Shown here piece after piece: positions 26,394 through 35,925 of a DNA stretch of 64,000 nucleotides (position 1 is the stretch's first letter; every line of letters starts with the position of its first letter). The position numbers and the translations under genes are program-made. The notes under the pieces are model-generated. The model saw only the letters and a program-made list of their open reading frames with translations. It made no database searches and had not been told where the DNA came from. This stretch comes from Halobacterium noricense (lineage in GTDB: Archaea > Halobacteriota > Halobacteria > Halobacteriales > Halobacteriaceae), in assembly GCF_021233435.1 (NCBI RefSeq), contig NZ_CP089468.1:2294001-2358000 (forward strand). The letters are read 5' to 3'.

Positions 26394-26418
26394 ACCCGGG
26401 CCCGCTTATCGGAGCACG

Positions 26419-26490
26419 ATGCTGCCGCAGGCCGCACACACGGGTCTTCTCGCGGGCAGCGGTGCGATTGTCGGTATCGTAGGGGCGTAA
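26419..26490 (+). CDS. Candidate leader peptide of the ilv-leu operon
   Basis: A 23-residue ATG-to-TAA frame between leuA and ilvB. It is rich in the products of the operon: Leu2, Leu10, Leu11, Ile17, Val18, Ile20 and Val21, with the run AIVGIVGA at its end. A box A lies 28 bp upstream. The Ile/Val codons run up to and into the 5' arm of a hairpin (26479-26500) whose loop contains the stop codon. This is the layout of bacterial amino-acid attenuators. Translation is inferred, not shown; a chance ORF is possible. Confidence 0.55.
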   Translation: MLPQAAHTGLLAGSGAIVGIVGA

Positions 26491-26500
26491 GCTCCCCTAC
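26479..26500 (+). promoter_or_regulatory. Hairpin at the end of the ilv leader peptide
   Basis: GTAGGGG (26479-26485) pairs perfectly with CCCCTAC (26494-26500) across an 8-nt loop that contains the leader stop codon. A ribosome slowed at the preceding Ile-Val codons would cover the 5' arm. A pyrimidine-rich tract follows (TACCACTTCTCC), but there is no long T run, so termination strength is uncertain. Confidence 0.5.
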
Positions 26501-26605
26501 TACCACTTCTCCACGAACCCACCGGATTCACCGACAACCGACAGCCACCGCAGCATCCGCCATGACACAGTCCACACAGAACGCGACACCGCAGGAGGGG
26601 TATCG

Positions 26606-28384
26606 ATGACAGACCACGGCGCAGTGACCGAACCCGGCGACGCCGACGACGCGACCGCCGACGAGCCGGCCGAGGACGGAGAGCCGACCGAATCCACGGC
26701 ACAGACGGGCGCGGAGTCCGTCATCGCGTCGCTGGAGACGGCGGGCGTCGAGACGGTGTTCGGCGTGCAGGGCGGGGCCATCATGCCCGTCTACGACGCG
26801 CTCTACGACTCCGAGCTCGACCACGTCACGATGGCCCACGAACAGGCCGCCGCGCACGCGGCCGACGCCTACGGTGCCGTCAGCGGCGACCCCGGCATCT
26901 GTATGGCGACGTCCGGGCCGGGCGCGACGAACCTCGTGACGGGGCTCGCAGACGCGGACATGGACTCCGAGCCCGTCGTCGCACTCACCGGGCAGGTGCC
27001 GACCGACCTCGTCGGAAACGACGCGTTCCAGGAGACGGACACGGTCGGCGTCACGACCCCCATCACGAAGTCGAACTACTTCGCGTCCAGCCCCGACACG
27101 GTCGGCGAGGACGTGAGCACGGCGTTCGCGCTCGCCAACCACGGCCGACAGGGGCCGACGGTCGTCGACCTGCCGAAGGACGTCACGACCGGCGAGACCG
27201 ACGTCGACCCCGTCGAGCCCGCGGTGCCGGACACCGTCGACGTGCAGACGCACGCCGACGACGAGGGCGTCGCGGCCGCCGCGCAGACCATCGTGGACGC
27301 CGACGAGCCCGTGATTCTGGCGGGCGGCGGCGTCGTCAAAGGTGACGCCACCGAGGAGCTGTACGCGTTCGCGACCGAGCACGAGATTCCCGTCGTGACG
27401 ACGATGCCGGGCATCGGCGCGTTCCCCGAGAACCACGACCTCGCCATGGAGATGGCGGGGATGCACGGCACCGGCTACGCGAACATGGCCGTCACGCTGA
27501 CCGACTGCCTGCTGGCGGTCGGCACGCGCTTCGACGACCGCCTCACGGGCGGCGTCGACTCGTTCGCGCCGGACGCGGAGGTCGTCCACGTCGACATCGA
27601 CCCCGCCGAGATTTCGAAGAACATCGAAGCCGACCACCCACTGATCGGCGACGCCGGCACCGTCCTCGACCAGTTGGACGAGGCGATGCCGGGCTCGCCC
27701 GAGACCGGCGAGTGGGTCGAGCAGTGCCGCGAGTGGCAACAGGAGTACCGCCTCGACTACGCGGCACCCGAGGACGAGCCGCTGAAACCCCAGTACGTCG
27801 TCGAGGCCGTCGACGAGGCGACCGCCGACGACACCGTCGTCACGACCGGCGTCGGCCAGCACCAGATGTGGGCCTGCCAGTTCTGGACGTACACGGAGCC
27901 GCGGACGTGGGTGTCCTCCCACGGCCTCGGCGCGATGGGGTACGGGCTGCCGTCGGCCATCGGCGCGCGCGTCGCCGCTGACGACGACCAGTCCGTCGTC
28001 TGCTTCGACGGCGACGGCTCGTTCCTGATGACGTGTCAGGAACTCATCGTCGCGGTGCGCGAGCAGATGGACATCACCGTCTTCGTGTTGAACAACGAGG
28101 CCATCGGGATGGTCCGCCAGTGGCAGGACGCGTTCTTCGAAGGCCGCCGGATGGCCTCGGAGTACCCGTGGGTGCCGAAGTTCGACACGTTCGCGGAGGC
28201 GTTCGGTGCGGACGGCTTCCGCATCGAGGGGTACGACGACGCCCCCGACGTCATCGAGGAAGCGCTCGCCACCGACGGTCCCGCCGTGGTCGACGTCTAC
28301 ATCGACCCGACCGAGGACGTCTACCCGATGGTTCCCTCGGGCGGCGACAACGGCCAGTTCGCGCTCTCGGAGGAGCACCTATGA
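26606..28384 (+). CDS. ilvB: Acetolactate synthase, large (catalytic) subunit
   Basis: A 592-residue thiamine-diphosphate enzyme that joins two pyruvates, or pyruvate and 2-oxobutyrate, in valine/leucine and isoleucine synthesis. The catalytic Glu is in MAHEQAAAHAADAYG near residue 80, the central FAD/Rossmann domain holds GTRFDDRLTGG, and the ThDP-Mg motif GDGSFLM...NNEAIG is near 471-497. The N-terminal 30 residues are an acidic extension. A clear Shine-Dalgarno (GGAGGGG at 26593) precedes the ATG, unlike leaderless neighbours, which supports a leadered transcript. Its stop overlaps ilvN. Confidence 0.97.
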   Translation: MTDHGAVTEPGDADDATADEPAEDGEPTESTAQTGAESVIASLETAGVETVFGVQGGAIMPVYDALYDSELDHVTMAHEQAAAHAADAYGAVSGDPGICMATSGPGATNLVTGLADADMDSEPVVALTGQVPTDLVGNDAFQETDTVGVTTPITKSNYFASSPDTVGEDVSTAFALANHGRQGPTVVDLPKDVTTGETDVDPVEPAVPDTVDVQTHADDEGVAAAAQTIVDADEPVILAGGGVVKGDATEELYAFATEHEIPVVTTMPGIGAFPENHDLAMEMAGMHGTGYANMAVTLTDCLLAVGTRFDDRLTGGVDSFAPDAEVVHVDIDPAEISKNIEADHPLIGDAGTVLDQLDEAMPGSPETGEWVEQCREWQQEYRLDYAAPEDEPLKPQYVVEAVDEATADDTVVTTGVGQHQMWACQFWTYTEPRTWVSSHGLGAMGYGLPSAIGARVAADDDQSVVCFDGDGSFLMTCQELIVAVREQMDITVFVLNNEAIGMVRQWQDAFFEGRRMASEYPWVPKFDTFAEAFGADGFRIEGYDDAPDVIEEALATDGPAVVDVYIDPTEDVYPMVPSGGDNGQFALSEEHL

Positions 28385-29010
28385 GTGAACGAAACACCGA
28401 ACGAGACGGACTGCCGGGACCAGCGCCCGAAGACCGCCGTCGGCCGAAGGGACGGCGGAGCTCACAGGGCATCCGCATCGACCCCGAAGCGGAGGCCGAG
28501 CACCCACCGCGGCGCACCGTCATCTCCGCGCTCGTCGAACACGAGCCGGGCGTGCTCGCGCGCGTCTCCGGGCTGTTCAGCCGGCGGCAGTTCAACATCG
28601 AATCGCTGACCGTCGCGGACACCCAGAACGACGACTGGGCGCGCATCACAGTCGTCGTCGAGGAGCCCGACCCCGGCATCGACCAGGTCGAGAAGCAGTT
28701 AGAGAAGGTCGTCCCGGTTATCCACGTCCGCGAACTCGAAACCGACGCGGTGACCCGCGAGCTCGTGGTGGTGAAAGTCGACGCCGACCGCCCCCACGAG
28801 GTCCACGCCATCACGGAGATGTACAACGGGAAGACTCTCGACGCCGGCCCGCGGACGATTACCGTCGAGTTGACCGGCGACGAACAGAAGATAAACGACG
28901 CCATCGACGCCTACCGGCAGTTCGGCATCCGGGAGATCGCCCGGACCGGGCAGACGGCGCTGGCGCGTGGCGAGACCAAGACAGCAGTCGTTCCAGACCA
29001 CCTCAAATGA
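28381..29010 (+). CDS. ilvN: Acetolactate synthase, small regulatory subunit
   Basis: A 209-residue subunit that activates IlvB and gives feedback inhibition by valine. The ACT domain begins at [26 protein letters not shown]-type sequence near residue 44 and is followed by [12 protein letters not shown]. The second domain spans residues about 120-200 ([19 protein letters not shown]). The N-terminal 40 residues are a haloarchaeal Arg/Glu-rich extension. It overlaps ilvB and ilvC by 4 bp each, so the three are translationally coupled. Confidence 0.96.
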   Translation: MSERNTERDGLPGPAPEDRRRPKGRRSSQGIRIDPEAEAEHPPRRTVISALVEHEPGVLARVSGLFSRRQFNIESLTVADTQNDDWARITVVVEEPDPGIDQVEKQLEKVVPVIHVRELETDAVTRELVVVKVDADRPHEVHAITEMYNGKTLDAGPRTITVELTGDEQKINDAIDAYRQFGIREIARTGQTALARGETKTAVVPDHLK

Positions 29011-30062
29011 CAGCAGAAGACGCAGACTTCACGCAGCCAGTGTACCACGAATCGGACGTCGACCGCCGCTACGTCGACGACAAGACCGTCGCCGTACTCG
29101 GGTACGGCAGCCAGGGCCACGCGCACGCCCAGAACCTGGACGACAGCGGGGTCGACGTCGTCGTCGGCCTCCGCGAGGACTCGTCGTCGCGGTCCGCGGC
29201 GAAAGCCGACGGCCTGCGCGTCGAGACCCCGAAGCAGGCCGCACGCGAGGCGGACGTCGTCTCCGTGCTCGTCCCCGACACCGTGCAGCCGTCCGTGTTC
29301 GAGGCCATCGAGCCGGAACTGGACGCCGGCGACACGCTCCAGTTCGCGCACGGGTTCAACATCCACTACGGCCAGATCGAACCGCCGGAGGACGTCGACG
29401 TGACGATGATTGCACCGAAGTCCCCCGGCCACCTCGTGCGTCGGAACTACGAAGCTGGCCAGGGCACCCCGGCGCTGCTGGCCGTCTACCAGGACGCCAC
29501 GGGCGACGCCCAGCAGGAGGCGCTGGCGTACGCCGACGGCATCGGCTGCGCTCGCGCGGGCGTCGTGGAGACGACGTTCCGCGAGGAGACCGAGACCGAC
29601 CTGTTCGGCGAGCAGGCCGTCCTCTGTGGCGGCGTCACGAGCCTCGTCAAGACCGGTTACGAGACGCTCGTGGACGCCGGCTACAGCCCCGAGATGGCGT
29701 ACTTCGAAGTGCTGAACGAGCTCAAACTCATCGTGGACCTGATGTACGAGGGCGGGAACTCCGAGATGTGGGATTCGGTTTCGGACACTGCGGAGTTCGG
29801 CGGCCTCACGCGCGGCGACGAAATCATCGACGAGCACGTCCGCGAGAACATGGAGGACGCCCTCGAAGCGGTCCAGAACGGCGAGTTCGCTCGCGAGTGG
29901 ATCGCGGAGAACCAGGCGGGCCGGCCGTCGTACCGCCAGCGCCGGCAGGCCGAGCAGAACCACGAAATCGAGGCGGTCGGCGAACGCCTCCGCGAACTGT
30001 TCTCGTGGGCCGACGACGAAGCCGACATCGGGCAGGAGCCGGAGGTGTCCGCGGATGACTGA
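29007..30062 (+). CDS. ilvC: Ketol-acid reductoisomerase
   Basis: A 351-residue class I enzyme that isomerises and reduces acetolactate to dihydroxyvalerate. The Rossmann loop is [15 protein letters not shown] near residue 32, followed by the cofactor-selecting loop [12 protein letters not shown]. The C-terminal knotted domain carries the metal-binding [12 protein letters not shown] and [16 protein letters not shown]. The tail after residue 330 is acidic. Its stop lies 8 bp past the start of the next small gene. Confidence 0.97.
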   Translation: MTAEDADFTQPVYHESDVDRRYVDDKTVAVLGYGSQGHAHAQNLDDSGVDVVVGLREDSSSRSAAKADGLRVETPKQAAREADVVSVLVPDTVQPSVFEAIEPELDAGDTLQFAHGFNIHYGQIEPPEDVDVTMIAPKSPGHLVRRNYEAGQGTPALLAVYQDATGDAQQEALAYADGIGCARAGVVETTFREETETDLFGEQAVLCGGVTSLVKTGYETLVDAGYSPEMAYFEVLNELKLIVDLMYEGGNSEMWDSVSDTAEFGGLTRGDEIIDEHVRENMEDALEAVQNGEFAREWIAENQAGRPSYRQRRQAEQNHEIEAVGERLRELFSWADDEADIGQEPEVSADD

Positions 30063-30288
30063 GCAGACGCTCGCGGACGTCAGCCAGCGCAACCCCGAGG
30101 CGCCCGACGGCGTCGGCTCGGTGTTCCGACGTGGCCCCGTGGTTGCCGCAGACGGAGGGAAGCGCGCGGCCGAAGAACAGACGATGAAAGACGTCGACCA
30201 GACGCCGCCGGCCGAGGACGCGGGTGCCAACCCCGTCTGGGAGCGCGGCGGCGAGCCCGTAGCGGACGAGGACGGACGCGATGAGTGA
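30055..30288 (+). CDS. Small acidic protein encoded between ilvC and leuC
   Basis: A 77-residue protein with start 8 bp before the end of ilvC and stop 8 bp past the start of leuC, so it is firmly embedded in the operon. It is polar and probably disordered, with the more conserved-looking strings [14 protein letters not shown] and [17 protein letters not shown] recognise no domain. Its fixed place suggests a role in branched-chain synthesis, perhaps as a small subunit or stabiliser, but that is inference only. Confidence 0.7.
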   Translation: MTEQTLADVSQRNPEAPDGVGSVFRRGPVVAADGGKRAAEEQTMKDVDQTPPAEDAGANPVWERGGEPVADEDGRDE

Positions 30289-31705
30289 GAACACGCTCTA
30301 CGACAAGGTCTGGGACCGACACGAAGTGACCGAACTGCCGACCGGACAGTCCCAGCTGTTCGTCGGCCTCCACCTCATCCACGAGGTGACGAGCCCGCAG
30401 GCGTTCGGGATGCTCAAAGAGCGCGACCTCGACGTCGCGTACCCCGAGCGCACGTACGCGACCGTCGACCACATCGTGCCGACGGCCGACCAGTCGCGCC
30501 CGTACAGCGACGACGCGGCCGAGGAGATGATGAGCGAACTCGAAGAGAACGTGCACGCGGCGAACATCGACTTCGCCGACCCGACGACCGGCCGGCAGGG
30601 CATCGTGCACGTGGTCGGCCCGGAGCAGGGGCTCACCCAGCCCGGGATGACCATCGTCTGTGGGGACTCCCACACGGCGACCCACGGCGCGTTCGGCGCG
30701 CTCGCGTTCGGCATCGGGACGTCCCAGATTCGGGACGTGCTGGCGACCGGCTGCGTCGCCATGGAGAAACAGCAGGTGCGTCGCATCGAGGTCACCGGCG
30801 AACTCGACGACGGCGTGACGCCGAAGGACGTCATCCTCCAGGTCATCCGGAAGCTGGGCACCGACGGCGGCGTCGGCTACGTCTACGAGTACGGCGGCGA
30901 GGCCATCCGCGACATGGACATGGCGGGCCGCATGAGCATCTGCAACATGTCCATCGAGGGCGGTGCTCGCGCGGGCTACGTCAACCCCGACGAGACCACC
31001 TACGAGTACCTGGAAGGCCGCGACCGCGTCCCCGACGGCGAGGAGTTCGCGGAGCTCAAACGCTACTGGGAGTCCATCGCGTCGGACGCGGACGCCGAGT
31101 ACGACGACGTCGTGGAAATCGACGGCGACGACCTCGAACCCACGGTCACGTGGGGGACGACGCCCGGCCAGGGCATCGGCATTTCCGAGGAAATTCCCGC
31201 GCCCGAGGACCTGCCCGCGGACAAGGAGGACAGCGCACGCGCCGCGCAGGAACACATGGACGTCGAGCCCGGCGACACGATGGCGGGCTACCCCATCGAC
31301 GTGGCGTTCCTGGGGAGCTGTACGAACGCGCGCCTGCCGGACCTCCGGGAGGCCGCGGAGGTCGTGAAGGGCCACGAGGTCCACGACTCCGTGCGCGCGA
31401 TGGTCGTCCCGGGCAGCCAGCGCGTCAAAGCCGCCGCCGAAGCCGAGGGCCTCGACGAAGTGTTCGAGGAAGCCGGCTTCGACTGGCGCAGCGCGGGCTG
31501 TTCGATGTGTCTGGGCATGAACGAGGACCAGTTGGTCGGCGACGAGCGGTGTGCGTCGTCGTCGAACCGGAACTTCGTCGGCCGGCAGGGCTCGAAGGAC
31601 GGCCGCACCGTCCTGATGAGCCCGCCGATGGTCGCCGCAGCCGCCGTGACCGGCGAGGTCACGGACGTGCGTGAACTGGAGCGCTTCGAGGAGGTGCGCG
31701 CATGA
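30281..31705 (+). CDS. leuC: 3-Isopropylmalate dehydratase, large subunit
   Basis: A 474-residue aconitase-family subunit that, with LeuD, converts 2- to 3-isopropylmalate (or citramalate to methylmalate). The three Fe-S cysteines are visible: [14 protein letters not shown] near residue 347 and [12 protein letters not shown] near residue 405. [14 protein letters not shown] near residue 125 belongs to the active site. The length is that of the bacterial-type LeuC. The gene overlaps leuD by 4 bp. Confidence 0.97.
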   Translation: MSENTLYDKVWDRHEVTELPTGQSQLFVGLHLIHEVTSPQAFGMLKERDLDVAYPERTYATVDHIVPTADQSRPYSDDAAEEMMSELEENVHAANIDFADPTTGRQGIVHVVGPEQGLTQPGMTIVCGDSHTATHGAFGALAFGIGTSQIRDVLATGCVAMEKQQVRRIEVTGELDDGVTPKDVILQVIRKLGTDGGVGYVYEYGGEAIRDMDMAGRMSICNMSIEGGARAGYVNPDETTYEYLEGRDRVPDGEEFAELKRYWESIASDADAEYDDVVEIDGDDLEPTVTWGTTPGQGIGISEEIPAPEDLPADKEDSARAAQEHMDVEPGDTMAGYPIDVAFLGSCTNARLPDLREAAEVVKGHEVHDSVRAMVVPGSQRVKAAAEAEGLDEVFEEAGFDWRSAGCSMCLGMNEDQLVGDERCASSSNRNFVGRQGSKDGRTVLMSPPMVAAAAVTGEVTDVRELERFEEVRA

Positions 31706-32364
31706 GCGGCGATTCCGGGCCTGCCGATACCGTCAAGCACGTCTCCGGGACGGGCGTTCCCGTTCGCGGGAACGACATCGACACGGACCAGATTATCCCC
31801 GCGCGCTTCATGAAGGTCGTCACGTTCGACGGCCTCGGCGAGTTCGCGTTCTTCGACGTCAGGTTCGACAGCGCGACTCCGGAGGAGTCGCGAGACGGAG
31901 ACGGCGGAGCCGTCGAAGCGGACAACCCCAAAGAGCACCCGTTCAACGAGGACCACTTCCAGGGCGCGTCCGTCCTGACGGTGAATTCGAACTTCGGCTG
32001 TGGCTCCTCCCGCGAGCACGCGCCGCAGGCGCTGATGCGCTGGGGCATCGACGCCATCGTCGGCGAGTCGTTCGCCGAGATTTTCGCGGGGAACTGCCTC
32101 GCGCTCGGCATCCCCACCGTCACCGCGTCTCAGGAGGACGTCGAAGCCCTCCAGGACTTCATCGACGAGCACCCCGACGAGGAAATCGAGGTCGACGTCG
32201 TGAACGAGGAAGTCCGGTACGGCGACACGGTCGTCGACGCGGAGGTCGACGACGCGCAGCGGCGCGCGCTCGTCGACGGCGTCTGGGACACGACCGCGCT
32301 GATGGGCGCGAACGCCGACACCGTGCGCGAAACCGCCGAAAGTCTCCCCTACACGGATGTCTGA
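31702..32364 (+). CDS. leuD: 3-Isopropylmalate dehydratase, small subunit, with an in-frame insert
   Basis: A 220-residue swivelling domain of isopropylmalate dehydratase. Conserved blocks are [16 protein letters not shown] near residue 25, NPKEHPFN, and [17 protein letters not shown] near 95. Between FFDVRFDS and DNPKEHPFN lie about 17 extra residues encoded by two palindromes (31872-31914); LeuD proteins normally pass straight from the FD strand to the NPKEHPF loop. The frame is intact and the insert falls at a surface turn, so the enzyme may still work. Confidence 0.95.
   Translation: MSGDSGPADTVKHVSGTGVPVRGNDIDTDQIIPARFMKVVTFDGLGEFAFFDVRFDSATPEESRDGDGGAVEADNPKEHPFNEDHFQGASVLTVNSNFGCGSSREHAPQALMRWGIDAIVGESFAEIFAGNCLALGIPTVTASQEDVEALQDFIDEHPDEEIEVDVVNEEVRYGDTVVDAEVDDAQRRALVDGVWDTTALMGANADTVRETAESLPYTDV
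31872..31914. repeat. Two palindromes inserted in frame in leuD
   Basis: CGCGACTCC-GGA-GGAGTCGCG (31872-31892) and GACGGC-GGA-GCCGTC (31900-31914) are perfect and both have the loop GGA. This is the same loop as in the intergenic palindromes at 11475 and 18952. Confidence 0.75.
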
Positions 32365-33346
32365 GGAGATTGCGGTCATCCCCGGCGACGGTATCGGGCA
32401 GGAAGTCGTGCCCGTCGCCGTGGACGTCCTCGACGCAGTCGGGGACTTCGACTTCGTGCACGCCGACGCCGGCGACGCGGTGAAAGAGGAGACCGGGACC
32501 GCCCTCCCGGCGGAGACGCGAGCGGCCGTCGAAGCCGCGGACGCGACGCTGTTCGGCGCGGCCGGCGAGACGGCCGCGGACGTCATCCTGCCGCTGCGCT
32601 CGGCGGTCGAGTCGTTCGTCAACATCCGTCCCGCCCGCGCGTACCCCGGTGTGGACGCGCTCCGCCCGGAGACCGACGTGGTGTTCCTCCGGGAGAACAC
32701 GGAGGGCGTCTACGCGGGCCACGAGGACGACCTCAACGACGACCTCTCGACGCTCACGCGCGTCGTCACGTCGTCGGCGTCCCGGCGGCTCGCGGAGTTC
32801 GCCTGCGACTTCGTCGAGGCGGGCCGCGGCCCCGACGGGACTGACGGTTTCACGGTCGTCCACAAGGCGAACGTGATGCGGAAGACGGACAGCCGCTTCC
32901 GCGACGGCGTGCTCTCCGTGGCCGACGAGCAGGGCGTCGCGACCGACGAGGAGCTGATGGACGCGTTCGCGACGCGGCTGCCGCTGTACCCCGACGACTA
33001 CGACGTGGTCGTCTGTCCGAATCTCGCGGGCGACGTGCTCTCGGACCTCGCAGCCGGCCTCGTCGGCGGCCTCGGCCTGCTGCCCTCGGCGAACGTCGGC
33101 GAGGAGCGCGGGCTGTTCGAGCCCGTCCACGGCACCGCGCCGGACATCGCTGGCGAGGGCGTCGCCAACCCCGGCGCGACCGTGCTGTCGGCGGCGATGC
33201 TGCTGGAGTTCCTCGGCTACGACGCGGACGGCCAGCGCGTCCGCGACGCCGTCGAAGGCGTGCTCGCGGACGGTCCGCGGACGTCCGACCTCGGCGGCGA
33301 CGCTACCACAGAACAGGTCGGCGACGCGATTCTCGACCGGCTGTAG
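32357..33346 (+). CDS. leuB: 3-Isopropylmalate dehydrogenase
   Basis: A 329-residue NAD-dependent beta-decarboxylating dehydrogenase that completes the leucine pathway (or methylmalate oxidation for isoleucine). The NAD-loop [10 protein letters not shown] is at the start, substrate residues lie in [13 protein letters not shown], the lysine in [14 protein letters not shown] and the Asp cluster in [18 protein letters not shown]. The C terminus has [17 protein letters not shown]. It overlaps leuD by 8 bp and ends the operon, converging with a tungstate ABC gene. Confidence 0.96.
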   Translation: MSEEIAVIPGDGIGQEVVPVAVDVLDAVGDFDFVHADAGDAVKEETGTALPAETRAAVEAADATLFGAAGETAADVILPLRSAVESFVNIRPARAYPGVDALRPETDVVFLRENTEGVYAGHEDDLNDDLSTLTRVVTSSASRRLAEFACDFVEAGRGPDGTDGFTVVHKANVMRKTDSRFRDGVLSVADEQGVATDEELMDAFATRLPLYPDDYDVVVCPNLAGDVLSDLAAGLVGGLGLLPSANVGEERGLFEPVHGTAPDIAGEGVANPGATVLSAAMLLEFLGYDADGQRVRDAVEGVLADGPRTSDLGGDATTEQVGDAILDRL

Positions 33347-33359
33347 CGGCTCCCTCTTT

Positions 33360-34130
33360 TCAGTAGACGAGTTCGCCGTCGATGAACTTCCGCGCGCGCT
33401 CGTCGCGGGGGTTCTCGAAGACGCGGTCGGTCGGCCCCGCCTCGATGACGCTGTCGTCGAGAAGGACGGCGACGCGGTCGGCGACGCGCTGGGCCTGATT
33501 CATGTCGTGCGTCGCCACGACGACGCCGATGTCGCGCTCGGCGGCCGCAGTCATGGCGTCCTCGATGACGGCAGTGTTCCGCGGGTCGAGGTCCGAGGTC
33601 GGCTCGTCGAGCAGCAGGAAGTCGGGGTCGTACGCCAGTGCGCGCGCGAACGCAACGCGCTGGGCCTCCCCGCCCGAGAGCGAGTCCACGTGCGTGTCCG
33701 CGTAGTCGGCGAGCCCGACCACGTCGAGCGCGTCGCGAACCGCGTCCGGCGGGTCGGTGGTGCCGACGAGCGCGCGGAGTTCGTCGCGGACGCGCTCGCG
33801 CCACGACCGCCGGACGCGCAGGCCGTACTCGACGTTGCGCGCGACCGAGGCGTCGAAGAGGCTCGCTTCCTGGAAGACGACGCCGACCCGTCGCCGGAGT
33901 GCGAGGCGCTCGTCGCCGGGCAGCGACCACGCGTCATCGCCGTCGACGGAGACGGTTCCCTCGTCGGGCGGCGTGAACAGCCCGAGCAGGCGCAGCAACG
34001 TCGACTTCCCGACGCCGGACGGTCCGATGACGGTGACGATGTCGCCCCGCGGGACGCGCAGGTCGACGTCCCGGAAGACCGCCGCGTCGTCCTCGTAGGC
34101 GTGCGTCACGCCGTCGGCGCGCAGCGTCAT
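33360..34130 (-). CDS. tupC: Tungstate/molybdate-type ABC transporter, ATPase
   Basis: A 256-residue ABC ATPase with Walker [10 protein letters not shown] near residue 37, signature [15 protein letters not shown] near 153, Walker [13 protein letters not shown] and switch histidine ATHDMNQ. It belongs with the permease and binding protein upstream, which it overlaps by 4 bp. The operon imports an oxyanion; the binding protein suggests tungstate. It supplies metal for cofactors such as those finished by MoeA. Confidence 0.9.
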   Translation of the reverse strand: MTLRADGVTHAYEDDAAVFRDVDLRVPRGDIVTVIGPSGVGKSTLLRLLGLFTPPDEGTVSVDGDDAWSLPGDERLALRRRVGVVFQEASLFDASVARNVEYGLRVRRSWRERVRDELRALVGTTDPPDAVRDALDVVGLADYADTHVDSLSGGEAQRVAFARALAYDPDFLLLDEPTSDLDPRNTAVIEDAMTAAAERDIGVVVATHDMNQAQRVADRVAVLLDDSVIEAGPTDRVFENPRDERARKFIDGELVY

Positions 34131-34891
34131 CGCATCTGCCCTCCGTCACCGAAGCGGACGACGACGGCGTTCACGGCGAGCACGAGCACGAGCAACACCG
34201 CGCCGAGCACGAGCGCGGTCTCGTAGCGGCCCTGCCGGGCTTCCAGTTGGACGGCGGTCGTGAGCGTGCGCGTCTTCGAGACGCCGTCCGAGCCGGCGAT
34301 GTTCCCGCCGACGATGAGCACCGACCCGACCTCGCTGATGGCGCGCCCGAACCCCGCGAGCACGGCGGTGGCGATGCCGTAGCGGGCTTCCTTCACGACC
34401 GCGAGTGCGACGTCGACGCGCGTGCCGCCGAGCGCGAACGCGGCGTCCCGGACGTCCGCCTGGACGCCCGTGACGGCGGCGAGCGCGATGCCCGTGATGG
34501 GCGGCGTGGCGAGCACGAACTGCGACAGAATCATCGCTTCCTTGGTGAACACGAGTTCGAGTTCGCCGAGCGGCCCCTGGTTCGAGACCGCGAACAGCAC
34601 GACTAGGCCGACGACAACGCTCGGGAACCCCATGCCGGTGTTGATGGCTGCCTTGACGAGGCGCTCGCCGGGGAAGTCGGTGAAGCCGACGACGAGCGCG
34701 ACGGGGACGCTGAACAAAGTGCTGAGCGCGACTGCGGAGAGGCTGACGTACAGCGAGACGTAGATGATGCTGGTGACGTACTGGGATTCGAACGGGAACT
34801 CCACGAACAGCGGCCCGGCGGCCGCGTGCACGAACACGGAGAGGACGTCAGCCAGCGGCACGAGTCCAGCCAGCACCGCGACCATCTTCAC
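34127..34891 (-). CDS. tupB: Tungstate-type ABC transporter, permease
   Basis: A 254-residue inner membrane permease with about six helices. The cytosolic coupling loop is [23 protein letters not shown], matching the EAA loop of Mo/W permeases, and [20 protein letters not shown] follows. The latter is typical of TupB. It sits between the binding-protein gene and the ATPase with 4-bp overlaps on both sides. Confidence 0.9.
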   Translation of the reverse strand: MKMVAVLAGLVPLADVLSVFVHAAAGPLFVEFPFESQYVTSIIYVSLYVSLSAVALSTLFSVPVALVVGFTDFPGERLVKAAINTGMGFPSVVVGLVVLFAVSNQGPLGELELVFTKEAMILSQFVLATPPITGIALAAVTGVQADVRDAAFALGGTRVDVALAVVKEARYGIATAVLAGFGRAISEVGSVLIVGGNIAGSDGVSKTRTLTTAVQLEARQGRYETALVLGAVLLVLVLAVNAVVVRFGDGGQMR

Positions 34892-35814
34892 TCGTTCGAC
34901 TCGTCAGCGCTCCAGCCGTCGGGGACGTACTGCTGGAAGTTCGGGTCCTCGGAGAGCGCGCGCGGGAAGAACAGCTGTTCGCCGTTCGCGGTGTAGTCCG
35001 CGATGACTTGCTGGCCCTGCGGGCTCGTGATGTAGCCGATGTACGCCATCGCGAGGTCGTAGTTGGCGTCCTCGTGGCGCGCGGGGTTGGCGGCGAGCAC
35101 GCCGTAGGGGTTCGCGAGCAGTTCCGGGCCGCCCTCGATGGGACCCTGGACGAGAATCGTGAGGTCGATTTCGGACTGCTGGGAGAGGTAGGTGCCGCGG
35201 TCAGCGAGCGTGTAGCCGCCCTGCTCGTTGGCGATGTTGAGCACCGCGCCCATCCCCTGGCCGGTCTCCTGATACCAGTCGCCGCCGGGCTCGACGCCCG
35301 CCGCCGACCAGATTGAGAGCTCTTTCGTGTGCGTCCCGGAGTTGTCCCCGCGGGAGACGAACTGGGCTTCGGATTCGGCGATGGTGGCGAACGCCTCGGT
35401 CGCGGAACTCATACCCTCGATGCCGGCGGGGTCCTCGGACGGGCCGACGATGACGAAGTCGTTGAACATCAGGTCGCGGCGGTTGACGCCGTGGCCCTGC
35501 CGCATGAACTCGTCTTCGAGCGAGCGCGCGTGGACCATGATGACGTCGGAGTTGCCGTTGCGCGCGGTCTCCAGCGCCGCCCCCGTCCCCTGCGCGACGG
35601 AGTCGACGGTGACGCCGTACATGTCCTCGAAGGGCGCGTTCAGCGCGTCCAGCAAGCCGGTGTCGTACGTGCTCGTGGTCGTGGTGAGCGTGAGCGTCTC
35701 GCCGACGACGCCCGCGCCGCCTTCGTCGCTGCCGAGCACGCTCGAACAGCCCGCGAGGCCGACTGTCGCCGCTGTGCCCACTGTCGCGAGGAACTTCCGT
35801 CGTTGTATTGGCAT
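34888..35814 (-). CDS. tupA: Tungstate-type ABC transporter, solute-binding lipoprotein
   Basis: A 308-residue exported binding protein. The N terminus has a Tat-like start RRKFLATVG and the lipobox LAGCSS, so it is a lipid-anchored protein outside the cell. The mature part begins with [18 protein letters not shown], the oxyanion-binding motif of TupA, and has [17 protein letters not shown] and [15 protein letters not shown] later. Start at 35814 places the Arg pair correctly. Tungstate is favoured over molybdate or phosphate by the TTTSTxDTGLL motif. Confidence 0.9.
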   Translation of the reverse strand: MPIQRRKFLATVGTAATVGLAGCSSVLGSDEGGAGVVGETLTLTTTTSTYDTGLLDALNAPFEDMYGVTVDSVAQGTGAALETARNGNSDVIMVHARSLEDEFMRQGHGVNRRDLMFNDFVIVGPSEDPAGIEGMSSATEAFATIAESEAQFVSRGDNSGTHTKELSIWSAAGVEPGGDWYQETGQGMGAVLNIANEQGGYTLADRGTYLSQQSEIDLTILVQGPIEGGPELLANPYGVLAANPARHEDANYDLAMAYIGYITSPQGQQVIADYTANGEQLFFPRALSEDPNFQQYVPDGWSADESNE

Positions 35815-35925
35815 AGATACATCGCTGGACGCCACCCTCAAAAGTGTTGTCCGAACGGCGTGACGACTATTGGTTACGCTTCCGGACGAAGGTGAGTAGA
35901 AGTGAACGAGAGTCGGTACGCCAGC

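Noticed and set aside
26352-26609. An 85-codon + strand frame linking leuA and ilvB by TAATG and ATGA overlaps
   Set aside because: It uses codons rare here (TTA, AGG, CGT, GAT) and is Ser/Thr/Arg-rich without pattern. The short leader frame and hairpin in the same place make better sense.
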